64,000 nt of DNA from Pseudomonadota bacterium. GTDB taxonomy: Bacteria; Pseudomonadota; Alphaproteobacteria; Micropepsales; Micropepsaceae. Location of the stretch: assembly GCA_021851325.1 (NCBI GenBank), contig JAJZDZ010000004.1, positions 119,391-183,390 on the forward strand. Reading direction: 5' to 3'. Shown piece by piece: positions 56,234 to 64,000 of the stretch. Every line of letters starts with the position of its first letter. Positions within the stretch are counted from its first letter, which is position 1. Position numbers and translations under genes: made by a program. The notes under the pieces were generated by a model, which searched no databases, was not told the origin of the DNA, and saw only the letters and a list, made by a program, of their open reading frames with translations.

Positions 56234-57133
56234 ATGGGAGCAGTTTCCCTCGACATACCTACTTCTCTCACCCTGGACGTGGGCAATCCCCCCGGCCCAG
56301 GGCCGATCCGGCTGGGGAGCGACCCACACAAGAACTTGTTCTGCCACACGCTGCTGGCAACCTTTGACCCCTACCGGCCGGCGCTCATGGAATGGCCTCG
56401 TCTGTCGGCGGACACCAGGCGCAAGATCATCTCGCTGCCGATCTGGGACATTGCCGTACAGACCGAGGGGAAGGCCGGCCTGAGGGTGGCGACCTATAGC
56501 GAAAAAGTGCGTGATCCCTTGCTGAAGCGGGCGATCGAGCTCAACGCCTTCGAAGAAAAGCGACACAAGCATGTGTTGCACAACATGGTAGAGGCCTATG
56601 GCATCACATTGGCTCCCGAGCCGGATTATGTGACACCTAAAGACCCGGAATGGGCCTTCATGGTCACCGGCTACAGTGAATGCATTGACAGCTTCTTTGC
56701 TTTCGGGCTGTTCGAACTGGCCAAGAGGTCAGGTTTTTTCCCGGCCGAACTCGTCGATACCTTCGAGCCGGTCATGCGTGAAGAGGGCCGCCACATCCTC
56801 TTCTTCGTGAACTGGGTGGCCTGGCATCGGCGCAACATGCCGTTGTGGAGACGACCCTGGTTCGCACTCAAAATCATAGCGGTCTGGGCCTTTCTGATCT
56901 ACGAACGGATCAGCCTTGGCAACAATCTGGCCAATGGCCAGGACAACAACTTCACCGTCACCGGTGCAAAGGAGCTCGGGGTGGAGGTTTCGATACGGGA
57001 ACTGATGGAGCTGTGCCTGGCTGAGAATGACCGGAGACTGGGTGTATATGATCCACGCCTGTTGCGCCCGCGCCTTGTACCCAGGGCGGTACGGCTCTGG
57101 CAGCGTGTATTGCGCGTCGTGAGCAAAGGATGA
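56234..57133 (+). CDS. Ferritin-like di-iron protein in the hopanoid operon
   Basis: I know of no assigned function. The 299-residue protein shows the ligand spacing of a four-helix di-iron carboxylate protein: Glu78, Glu108-x-x-His111 (in NAFEEKRHKHVL), Glu149 and Glu184-x-x-His187 (in EPVMREEGRHILFF). A hydrophobic stretch (ALKIIAVWAFLIYE, about 211-224) suggests membrane contact. It lies between hpnK and hpnL on the same strand, with AGGTGA 5 bases upstream of the ATG. By context it may oxidise, desaturate or hydroxylate a hopanoid; simple iron storage is unlikely for this size and context. The ligand pattern is seen; the reaction is inference. Confidence 0.72.
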   Translation: MGAVSLDIPTSLTLDVGNPPGPGPIRLGSDPHKNLFCHTLLATFDPYRPALMEWPRLSADTRRKIISLPIWDIAVQTEGKAGLRVATYSEKVRDPLLKRAIELNAFEEKRHKHVLHNMVEAYGITLAPEPDYVTPKDPEWAFMVTGYSECIDSFFAFGLFELAKRSGFFPAELVDTFEPVMREEGRHILFFVNWVAWHRRNMPLWRRPWFALKIIAVWAFLIYERISLGNNLANGQDNNFTVTGAKELGVEVSIRELMELCLAENDRRLGVYDPRLLRPRLVPRAVRLWQRVLRVVSKG

Positions 57134-57164
57134 GCATAGGCAGGTCCAGCCGTCGGGAGACAGC

Positions 57165-58160
57165 GTGAAACTCAGCGTCATTCTTGCTGCGCTGGCCGGC
57201 CTTGCAGGTGCCGGCTACCTCATCGCCTTTGTTGGCTTTGATGCCATCTGGCACGCCGTCGAGCATGTCGGCTGGACCGGATTTGGCGCCCTGTGCCTGT
57301 TTGCCTTGGCCAATTTCATGCTGCTGGGAAGCGCCTGGTACCTCATCGTACCGCAGCATCGCGCCCGCCGGCTGGTGACGTTCTTCTGGGCCCGGGCGGT
57401 GCGCGATTCTGCGGGTGATGTGCTGCCGTTCTCGCAACTGGGCGGCATGTTGATCGGCGCCCGCGCTGCCAGCCTGCGCGGACTGCCCATGGCCAATGCG
57501 CTGGGCACAATGGCAGTGGACGTGACGCTCGAGATGGTGGCGCAGATCTGCTTCATCATTGGCGGCATTCTCATCCTCGTCATCACCTTGCCGCTGGACG
57601 GGCGCCAGCTCGATATTCTCGAAGCTGCTGCAGTCGCCATCGCCCTCGGTGTGGTGGGAGCCGGCGGCTTTATCGTGGCCCAGCGCCGTGGCTTCGACCT
57701 CCTGGAGCGGGTCGCCACCCGTTTTCTGCCCAAGGCGGCCCCTTATGCCGGCGACATTCATCGCCTCATAGGGCAGGTTCACGCCCGGCCGCGGCGTATG
57801 GTGGCAAGCTTCTGCATCCATTTTGCCGGATGGATCGGGACGGCCATCTTTACCTGGCTGGCTCTCAGGCTGATGGGCTGGCATGTGGTTTTAGCAGATG
57901 CGGTGGCTATCGAAGGGCTGATGTGCGCCTTGCGCAGCGCGGCGGTGTTTGTTCCCAACGCCATCGGCGTGCAGGAAGCAGGCTACGCCGTTCTCATGCC
58001 ACTCTTCGGCGTGCCCGCCCAGATCGGGATCGCGCTGTCGCTGCTGCGGCGGGCGCAGCAGATTGCCGACGGCGCGCCGATCCTGCTGGGTTGGCAGCTG
58101 TCTGAGGGAAGTTTTGCCGCACGCCTGCGGGCAGAGCGCCAGGCCAAGGTGCAAGGATGA
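57165..58160 (+). CDS. hpnL: Hopanoid-associated membrane protein HpnL
   Basis: Multi-span inner-membrane protein of 331 residues in the lysylphosphatidylglycerol synthetase-TM (DUF2142/YbhN-like) group, always found with hopanoid genes; its exact task is not known. Conserved features are VTFFWARAVRDSAGDVLPFS followed by QLGGMLIGARAA, and FVPNAIGVQEAGYAVLMPLF near the end. The start is GTG with GGGAGA 4 bases upstream. The stop overlaps hpnA (ATGA). It has been suggested to help move hopanoids, but the sequence does not show this. Confidence 0.9.
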   Translation: MKLSVILAALAGLAGAGYLIAFVGFDAIWHAVEHVGWTGFGALCLFALANFMLLGSAWYLIVPQHRARRLVTFFWARAVRDSAGDVLPFSQLGGMLIGARAASLRGLPMANALGTMAVDVTLEMVAQICFIIGGILILVITLPLDGRQLDILEAAAVAIALGVVGAGGFIVAQRRGFDLLERVATRFLPKAAPYAGDIHRLIGQVHARPRRMVASFCIHFAGWIGTAIFTWLALRLMGWHVVLADAVAIEGLMCALRSAAVFVPNAIGVQEAGYAVLMPLFGVPAQIGIALSLLRRAQQIADGAPILLGWQLSEGSFAARLRAERQAKVQG

Positions 58161-59146
58161 GTCGCGTTCTGGTCACCGGCGCCTCGGGCTTTGTGGGCTC
58201 TGCGGTCCTGCGTGCGCTCTTGGCCCAGGGCGAGGAGGTCCGGGCCCTTGCCCGTCCCACCAGCCCCAAAACCAACCTGCAGGGACTGGGTTGCGAGGTT
58301 GTGCTCGGGGATCTGAGAGACCCGCTCTCGCTACGCCGGGCCATGGATGGCTGCGAAGATCTGTTTCACGTCGCTGCAGATTATCGGCTTTGGGCCCGCA
58401 ATCCCGAAGAGATCATCGCCAATAACCGTGAGGGCACGCGCAACGTGCTGGAGGCTGCAAAGCAAGTTGGTATGCGGCGGATCGTGTACACCTCCTCGGT
58501 AGCAACGCTGAAGCCGCAGCGCGATGGTGGCGACGCCGACGAGCGCGATCGCGCCGGCTTTGACACCGCCATCGGGGCCTACAAGAAGAGCAAGGTGGTG
58601 GCTGAGCGCATCGTCGAGGCGTATGCGCAGCAGGGAATGCCGATCGTGCTGGTCAGCCCATCGACACCTATCGGACCTCGCGATGTACGCCCGACACCGA
58701 CCGGGCGTATCATTGTCGAAGCCGCCCGCGGGCGTATTCCGGCGTTCGTGGACACCGGCCTCAACCTTGTACATGTCGACGACGTCGCCGCGGGTCACCT
58801 GCTCGCCCGCGCCCATGGCCGCATTGGCGAGACCTACATACTCGGTGGCCAGAACGCGACGCTGAAGCAGATGCTGGCAGAAATCGCCAGACTGACCGGC
58901 AAGAAGGCGCCGGCCATACGCCTGCCGCGGACCCCCCTTTATCCTTTGGCCCTGATCGCGGAAATCACCGCGGGACTAAGCGGCAAGGAGCCTTTCGTCA
59001 CCCGCGATGCCCTCGCCATGTCCCGCCACCACATGTTTTTTTCCTCAGCCAAGGCAACCACAGAACTCGGGTACCACGCACGCCCCTATGAGGAGGCTTT
59101 ACGCGATGCGCTCAGCTGGTTTGAAGCCGAAGGATATCTGTCGTGA
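58157..59146 (+). CDS. hpnA: Hopanoid-associated sugar epimerase HpnA
   Basis: Extended short-chain dehydrogenase/NAD-dependent epimerase family, 329 residues. The NAD motif is VLVTGASGFVGSAVLRALLA. The catalytic set is Ser in RIVYTSSVATL and Tyr-x3-Lys in GAYKKSKVVAERIV. Substrate motif SPSTPIGPRDVRPTPTGRII is typical of HpnA. Its substrate remains unproven even in model species. Overlaps both neighbours (ATGA), so it is translated with hpnL and hpnB. Confidence 0.92.
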   Translation: MSRVLVTGASGFVGSAVLRALLAQGEEVRALARPTSPKTNLQGLGCEVVLGDLRDPLSLRRAMDGCEDLFHVAADYRLWARNPEEIIANNREGTRNVLEAAKQVGMRRIVYTSSVATLKPQRDGGDADERDRAGFDTAIGAYKKSKVVAERIVEAYAQQGMPIVLVSPSTPIGPRDVRPTPTGRIIVEAARGRIPAFVDTGLNLVHVDDVAAGHLLARAHGRIGETYILGGQNATLKQMLAEIARLTGKKAPAIRLPRTPLYPLALIAEITAGLSGKEPFVTRDALAMSRHHMFFSSAKATTELGYHARPYEEALRDALSWFEAEGYLS

Positions 59147-60300
59147 TCTGGCCGCTCCTTCGCGACGCGGTATGTGCAGGATTGCCGCTCGTGATCTGGC
59201 TTTATCTGCTGCTGTTTCGCGGCCTGTTCTGGCAGGCGCAGGAGCGTGACGATCGCCACCTGCCACAATCTGTCCCCTCCCCTTGGCCCTCGGTGACCGC
59301 GATCGTGCCAGCCCGCAATGAAGCGGATGTGATTGCCACCACGCTGGCGAGCCTTCTCGCCCAGGATTATCCCGGTCCGCTGCGCATCCTGCTTGTCGAC
59401 GATGAAAGCAGCGACGGAACAAGCGCAAAGGCCCACGCCCTTGGCGGCGCGGCGCGTCTCAGGGTGCTTGGCGGAAGCCCGCGTCCTGCCGGCTGGACCG
59501 GCAAATTATGGGCGGTGCACCAGGGCATCCTCGAGGCCGGCAAAGAGCCAAGCGACTATCTCTGGCTGACCGACGCCGACATCCGCCATACCCCGGATAG
59601 TCTGACAGCCCTGGTCAGCCGCGCCGAAGCCCACGCGCTGGTGTTGACCTCTCTCATGGCAAAGCTGCATTGCAAGACCTGGCCCGAACGCTTCTTCATC
59701 CCCGCCTTCGTCTACTTCTTCGCGATGCTGTATCCGTTCAGTTGGGTAAACAATGTTCAAAACAGGATGGCGGCAGCAGCGGGCGGATGCATGCTGGTCC
59801 GACGCCCTGCGCTGGAGGCGGCAGGAGGTATCGCGGCCATCCGCAGCGAGATCATCGATGACTGTGCCATGGGCCGGCTCATGAAAGCCCAAGGGCCGAT
59901 CTGGCTGGGGCTGACGGAGCGGGCGCAGTCTATTCGCCCCTATCGGCGGATGGGGGAAATCCGCCGCATGGTCGCCCGCTCGGCCTATGCCCAGCTGCGC
60001 TATAATCCGCTCCTTCTCCTCGGCACCCTTCTTGGTCTCTGCCTGATGTTCCTCAGTCCGCCGGTTTACATGCTGCTCGCCCCGGACGGCAGCTGGCTGG
60101 CCGCGGCAGCGGCCTACGGGCTGATGGCCGCCTCCTTCCGGCCGATGCTGCGCTTTTATGGCCGGACCCCGCTATGGGGGCTGGCCCTGCCAGCAATCGG
60201 TCTTCTATATGCCCTCTTCACCCTCGATTCCGCGGTTCAGCACTGGCGTGGGCGGGGGGGCATGTGGAAAGGTCGGCCCCAGGCAATGGGACAGTCATGA
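59143..60300 (+). CDS. hpnB: Hopene-associated glycosyltransferase HpnB
   Basis: GT2-type membrane glycosyltransferase of 385 residues. An N-terminal span (AGLPLVIWLYLLLFRGLFWQ) is followed by the catalytic domain with VTAIVPARNEADVIATTLAS, ILLVDDESSDGTS and WLTDADIRHTP (DxD). C-terminal spans start with LLLLGTLLGLCLMFLSPPV. The donor and acceptor are not established. Start and stop both overlap neighbours (ATGA at each end). Confidence 0.92.
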   Translation: MIWPLLRDAVCAGLPLVIWLYLLLFRGLFWQAQERDDRHLPQSVPSPWPSVTAIVPARNEADVIATTLASLLAQDYPGPLRILLVDDESSDGTSAKAHALGGAARLRVLGGSPRPAGWTGKLWAVHQGILEAGKEPSDYLWLTDADIRHTPDSLTALVSRAEAHALVLTSLMAKLHCKTWPERFFIPAFVYFFAMLYPFSWVNNVQNRMAAAAGGCMLVRRPALEAAGGIAAIRSEIIDDCAMGRLMKAQGPIWLGLTERAQSIRPYRRMGEIRRMVARSAYAQLRYNPLLLLGTLLGLCLMFLSPPVYMLLAPDGSWLAAAAAYGLMAASFRPMLRFYGRTPLWGLALPAIGLLYALFTLDSAVQHWRGRGGMWKGRPQAMGQS

Positions 60301-61175
60301 GCATTACGGCAGCCGAACTTCAGTCCGGAAAAGGATCGGGCGACGAGAATTTCCCCGTTGCCTCGCTACTGATCCGCAAGCGTCACCGTCCCGCCATTCA
60401 GGCATTTTATGCCTTTGCGCGCGCCGCCGACGACGTCGCCGACCACCCCTCCGCGCCGGCTGGTGACAAGCTCAGGCTGCTCGAGGAATTCCGCACCAGC
60501 CTTCTGGGCGAAAGCCAGACTATTCCCCAGGCCGTCCGGCTGCGCGAGATCACCACCGCCCAGGGACTTTCGCTCCAGCATGGACTTGATCTGCTCGAGG
60601 CGTTTCGCCGGGACGTGACCCAACTGCGCTACCGCGACTGGAATGCGCTGATGGATTATTGCCGTTATTCCGCCATGCCGGTCGGCCGTTTCGTACTGGA
60701 CGTACACGGCGAAGACGTCGGCACCTGGCCGGCCAATGACGCGTTGTGCGCGGCGCTGCAGGTGATCAACCATCTGCAGGATTGCAAGAAGGATCACCAG
60801 CGGCTTGATCGCGTCTACCTTCCCATGGAAGCATTATGGGCCGAAGGCATCGGCCCCGAAGCCCTGATGGAGCCGCGGGCCACCCCGGCGCTGGAACGGG
60901 TCATCAAATCCTTGGCCCGGCGCACCAGCCAGCTGCTCGGCTATGCCAAACCCTTTTCCAGTCAGATACGTGATCCCCGCCTGTCCTTGGAAGTTGCGAT
61001 CATCCAGGACCTGGCACAGGACCTGACTGCCAAACTGCTGCGTAAGGATCCCTTGAGCGAACGGGTGCACCACACCACGCTGGAGCTGTTACCCCTTGTC
61101 CTGGGCACGAGCCTGCGCTTCGCCGCCCAGCGCTTGAGCCGCAGTTCCGGACAATTGGCGCGGACGCAGCAATGA
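60297..61175 (+). CDS. hpnC: Hydroxysqualene synthase HpnC
   Basis: Squalene/phytoene synthase family, 292 residues. Converts presqualene diphosphate to hydroxysqualene in the HpnCDE route. The two metal-binding regions are ARAADDVADH (near 41-50) and NHLQDCKKDHQRLDR. The second region is altered from the usual DxxxD in the way seen in HpnC. ATG 60297 overlaps the hpnB stop; an in-frame reading from 60174 is not homologous. It is coupled to hpnD by ATGA. Confidence 0.94.
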   Translation: MSITAAELQSGKGSGDENFPVASLLIRKRHRPAIQAFYAFARAADDVADHPSAPAGDKLRLLEEFRTSLLGESQTIPQAVRLREITTAQGLSLQHGLDLLEAFRRDVTQLRYRDWNALMDYCRYSAMPVGRFVLDVHGEDVGTWPANDALCAALQVINHLQDCKKDHQRLDRVYLPMEALWAEGIGPEALMEPRATPALERVIKSLARRTSQLLGYAKPFSSQIRDPRLSLEVAIIQDLAQDLTAKLLRKDPLSERVHHTTLELLPLVLGTSLRFAAQRLSRSSGQLARTQQ

Positions 61176-62032
61176 CCGCGACGAAGTCCGAAGACGCGCA
61201 ACCGGCGCAGACGCTGTCAGTCCAACAGAAGGCAGCCGGCAGTTCCTTTTATCTCGCCATGCGTCTGATGCCGGCGGCCCAGCGCGATGCGATGTTTGCC
61301 ATCTATGCCTTCTGCCGCGCCGTCGATGACATCGCCGATGACGGTCAGGGCACGCGCAGCGAACGGCAGAATGCGCTGAACGTCTGGCGCGACGACCTTG
61401 CCAGTCTCTATGGCGGCAATCCTCCTGCACGTCTGTCTTACCTGGTTCGGCCGGTAGGCGACTATGGCCTGCGTCTTGAGGATTTTCTCGCCGTGATTGA
61501 CGGCATGGAAATGGACGTACGCGAGGACATCATCGCGCCGGACCTGGCCGTGCTCGATCTTTACTGCGATCGCGTCGCCAGTGCGGTAGGTCGGCTCTCG
61601 GTCAAGATATTCGGCATGAATGAAGAGGCGGGCTTTGCCCTTGCGCATGATCTGGGGCGCGCGCTGCAGCTCACCAATATTCTGCGTGACCTTGATGAGG
61701 ATGCCCAGATCGGCCGGCTTTATCTGCCGCGCGACTTTCTTGACGCCGTCGGCATCACCAGCCGCGAGCCGGCAACAGTGCTGAAGGATGCCCGCCTGGA
61801 CGAAGCCTGCCGCCAGCTGGCAGCCCTCGCCCATCGTCATTACGCCAGCGCCCATCGTCTGATGGCCTCCAAACCCAAGGGACGCATCGCCACCCCAAGG
61901 CTGATGGGAGCCGTCTATTCGCAAATTCTCTCCGAGATGGAGCGTGCCGGCTGGCAGCCACCGCGCCATCGGGTGTCATTGTCCAAACTCAAGCTGGCAC
62001 AGATCGTCCTTGCCAATGGGCTGGGCAGATGA
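61172..62032 (+). CDS. hpnD: Presqualene diphosphate synthase HpnD
   Basis: Joins two farnesyl diphosphates to presqualene diphosphate. It has 286 residues and intact Asp-rich motifs: FCRAVDDIADD (first) and LTNILRDLDEDAQIGRLYLP (second). SSFYLAMRLMPAAQRDAMFA is the typical start of this group. ATGA overlaps link it to hpnC and hpnE. Its Asp-rich motifs are more canonical than those of HpnC, supporting the division of labour. Confidence 0.95.
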   Translation: MTATKSEDAQPAQTLSVQQKAAGSSFYLAMRLMPAAQRDAMFAIYAFCRAVDDIADDGQGTRSERQNALNVWRDDLASLYGGNPPARLSYLVRPVGDYGLRLEDFLAVIDGMEMDVREDIIAPDLAVLDLYCDRVASAVGRLSVKIFGMNEEAGFALAHDLGRALQLTNILRDLDEDAQIGRLYLPRDFLDAVGITSREPATVLKDARLDEACRQLAALAHRHYASAHRLMASKPKGRIATPRLMGAVYSQILSEMERAGWQPPRHRVSLSKLKLAQIVLANGLGR

Positions 62033-63279
62033 CCGCCGGCCGCGTCTACGTCATCGGCGCCGGACTCGCCGGCCTGAGCGCCGCCGTCAATCTGGTTGGC
62101 CACGGAGCCAGAGTAACGCTGATCGAAGGCGCCAATCAGGCAGGCGGGCGCTGCCGCTCTTACTTTGACGCTGCGCTTGATCAGGTCATCGACAATGGCA
62201 ACCACCTCGTTCTTTCTGGCAACGCTGCCGTCCATCGCTATGTGCACAGGATCGGCGCCCACGCCCAGCTGACGGGACCTAGACATGCACGTTTTGCGTT
62301 TTTTGATGCTGCAACAGGGGCCCGCTGGATCATCCATCCCAATGACGGCCCACTGGCATGGTGGGTTCTGACGCCATCGCGACGGGTTCCAGACACGCAT
62401 CTGGGCGAATATCTTTCTATCCTGAGGCTGCTTGGCGCCGGAGCCGATGCACCGGTCGAAAGCGTGCTTTCGTGCAGCGGCGCACTATGGGACAGGCTGC
62501 TGGCTCCGCTTCTGCTCGCAGCGCTTAACACCGACCCGCGCACGGCATCGGCAAGCCTGGCCGCAGCCGTGATCCGTCAAACCCTGTTCAAGGGTGGCCG
62601 GGCCTATTGTCCACGAATTGCCACCCCCCACCTTGCCGACGCCTTTGTCACCCCGGCGCTCAGTTATCTCGCGCAGCACGGAGCCACCGTGATCCTCGGC
62701 AAGCGCGTGCGAACGCTACGGTTCGAGGACAGCCGCGTCGTCGGCGTCGAGCTTGCCGGGCACAGCATCGCGCTTGAGCCACCGGACAGGATCGTGCTGG
62801 CCGTACCTGCCTGGGTGGCGACCGATCTCGTCCCACAGCTCCGCGCGCCCACGGCCTTTCGTGCCATCATCAATGGCCATTTTGCGCAGCCCGCACCAAA
62901 GGGCGCCGAACCTATCATCGGAGTGATCGGTGGGCTCGCCGAATGGATATTTGCCTTTTCCGACCGCCTGTCGGTCACCGTATCCGGCGCCGACCGCCTG
63001 CTCGACGAGGACCGTGACAGCCTGGCGCAACGGCTGTGGGCGGACGTCGCCGCCGCCCACAACTTGACCGGTCCCATGCCGCGCTGGCAGATCGTCAAGG
63101 AACGCAGGGCGACCTTTGCCGCCACCCCGCAGGAGGACAGCCGGCGCCCTGGTCCGGTGACACCCTGGGGTAACCTTATCCTGGCCGGGGATTGGGTCCA
63201 GACCGGGCTGCCGGCAACCATCGAAGGGGCCCTGCGCTCAGGCGAAATGGCAGCAGAGCTGAGCCTGACGGCTGCGTAA
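62029..63279 (+). CDS. hpnE: Hydroxysqualene dehydroxylase HpnE
   Basis: FAD-dependent amine-oxidase/desaturase-fold enzyme that reduces hydroxysqualene to squalene. It has 416 residues. The dinucleotide motif is YVIGAGLAGLSAAVNLVGHG with GGRCRSYFD following. The C-terminal FAD motif is LILAGDWVQTGLPATIEGAL. The start overlaps the hpnD stop. An 86-base gap then leads to shc. Confidence 0.94.
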   Translation: MTAGRVYVIGAGLAGLSAAVNLVGHGARVTLIEGANQAGGRCRSYFDAALDQVIDNGNHLVLSGNAAVHRYVHRIGAHAQLTGPRHARFAFFDAATGARWIIHPNDGPLAWWVLTPSRRVPDTHLGEYLSILRLLGAGADAPVESVLSCSGALWDRLLAPLLLAALNTDPRTASASLAAAVIRQTLFKGGRAYCPRIATPHLADAFVTPALSYLAQHGATVILGKRVRTLRFEDSRVVGVELAGHSIALEPPDRIVLAVPAWVATDLVPQLRAPTAFRAIINGHFAQPAPKGAEPIIGVIGGLAEWIFAFSDRLSVTVSGADRLLDEDRDSLAQRLWADVAAAHNLTGPMPRWQIVKERRATFAATPQEDSRRPGPVTPWGNLILAGDWVQTGLPATIEGALRSGEMAAELSLTAA

Positions 63280-63365
63280 ACCTCACACCGGGCTAAAGGC
63301 GTTGGTCGCTCTCGCGGGTTCCGCTAAAACATCGGCCCGCCGCGCCCAGAATTCGGAGAAGGCAG

Positions 63366-64000
63366 ATGGACAAGACCATGAGCGTGGAGCCGCAGGCGCT
63401 GGAACAGGCGATCAGCGCGGCCACGGCGGCGCTGCTCAAGGATCAAAGACCGGACGGGCACTGGGTCTACGAGCTGGAGGCAGACGCGACCATACCGGCC
63501 GAATACATCCTGCTCGTCCACTACCTCGGCGAGGACGCCAATCTCGAGCTAGAACGCAAGATTGGTCATTATCTGCGTCGCATCCAATCGCCGCATCATG
63601 GTGGCTGGCCGCTCTTTCATGGCGGGGCCTTCGACCTCTCAGCCACCGTCAAGGCCTACTTTGCCCTGAAGATGATTGGTGATGACCCCGAGGACCCACA
63701 CATGCGTCGCGCCCGCCAGGCCATCCTGGACGCGGGAGGCGCGCGCAAAGCCAATGTCTTCACCCGCATACAGCTGGCGCTCTATGGCGACTGTTCGTGG
63801 CAGGATACGCCCACCGTTCCTGCCGAACTGATCCTTCTGCCACGCTGGTTTCCCATTCACCTGTCCAAGATGAGCTATTGGGCACGCACCGTGATCGTTC
63901 CGCTTTTGGTCCTGCAATCTGAAAAGCCCATGGCGAAAAACCCGCGCGGGGTACATGTGCCGGAGCTGTTTCTGCCCAAAGGAAGCAGAGCGCATTTGCG
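63366..64000 (+). CDS. shc: Squalene-hopene cyclase (5' part, cut by the window edge)
   Basis: Cyclises squalene to hopene (HpnF). About 211 N-terminal residues of an expected roughly 650 are present. They include LLKDQRPDGHWVYELEADAT, EYILLVHYLGE, the QW-type motif QSPHHGGWPLFHGGAFDLS and VFTRIQLALYGDCSW, and end near VPELFLPKGSRAHL. The frame is open to the edge; the catalytic DXDD motif lies beyond it. GGAGAA is 5 bases before ATG 63366. Last visible gene of the hopanoid operon; hpnH/hpnG may follow outside the window. Confidence 0.95.
   Translation, partial: MDKTMSVEPQALEQAISAATAALLKDQRPDGHWVYELEADATIPAEYILLVHYLGEDANLELERKIGHYLRRIQSPHHGGWPLFHGGAFDLSATVKAYFALKMIGDDPEDPHMRRARQAILDAGGARKANVFTRIQLALYGDCSWQDTPTVPAELILLPRWFPIHLSKMSYWARTVIVPLLVLQSEKPMAKNPRGVHVPELFLPKGSRAHL

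Overview
The window is one contiguous, gene-dense stretch of bacterial chromosome. By eye it is about 60 percent G+C, and most genes are separated by short gaps or by ATGA/TGATG overlaps. The gene set points to an alphaproteobacterium: a Rieske subunit with a Tat-type N-terminus, a (3S)-malyl-CoA thioesterase/mesaconyl-CoA hydratase pair as in the ethylmalonyl-CoA pathway, a class II DAHP synthase, a short second-type GluRS, betaine-lipid genes (btaAB) and a large hopanoid operon. I cannot fix the order or genus. A soil or acid-habitat lineage (Rhodospirillales-, Rhizomicrobium- or Acidiphilium-like) would fit. No phage, insertion sequence, integrase, CRISPR array or rRNA was seen. There is one tRNA, tRNA-Val(CAC).

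Layout. 0-4 kb: betaine-lipid synthesis (btaA, btaB), an OmpA-type porin with a 25-proline linker and a strong terminator, and a small secreted protein. 4-12.4 kb: tryptophan 2,3-dioxygenase coupled to a CoA-transferase, asd, an orphan Rieske gene (petA), pdxY, the mcl-mch pair with zapE, and a small membrane protein. 12.4-20 kb: a UbiH-family hydroxylase, glnK-amtB with a striking hairpin in the promoter region, a secreted unknown, and a DapC-like aminotransferase coupled to ftsK. 20-23.3 kb: a respiratory cluster made of a dihaem c4-type cytochrome, a Cyc2-like outer-membrane cytochrome-porin fusion, and a divergent class I cytochrome c. 23.4-26 kb: etfB-etfA-hbd. 26-45 kb: mostly leftward housekeeping genes (rarD, cimA, GNAT, cysS, gltX, nadE, a Gfo/Idh oxidoreductase, a membrane protein, DAHP synthase, mlaA, gor-rpiA, glmS-glmU), with one rightward MDR reductase. 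45-52 kb: gph, tRNA-Val, then a leftward module of FGGY kinase, sphingosine-1-phosphate-lyase-like enzyme and TetR regulator, then a K+ channel. 52-64 kb: a DUF2934 protein and the rightward hopanoid operon hpnI-J-K, a ferritin-like di-iron protein, hpnL-A-B-C-D-E and the start of shc, which runs off the right edge.

How it fits together. HpnD, HpnC and HpnE make squalene, and Shc cyclises it to hopene. HpnI, HpnK and HpnJ glycosylate, deacetylate and rearrange the head group of bacteriohopanetetrol. With BtaAB, OmpA and MlaA this gives a strong envelope-lipid theme. The three most unusual items are: (1) the Cyc2-like porin-cytochrome followed immediately by a c4 cytochrome, the same order as cyc2-cyc1 in iron-oxidising Acidithiobacillus; (2) a protein with a full four-helix di-iron ligand pattern inside the hopanoid operon; (3) a self-contained kinase / S1P-lyase-like / TetR module with a 22-bp palindrome upstream that may be its operator.
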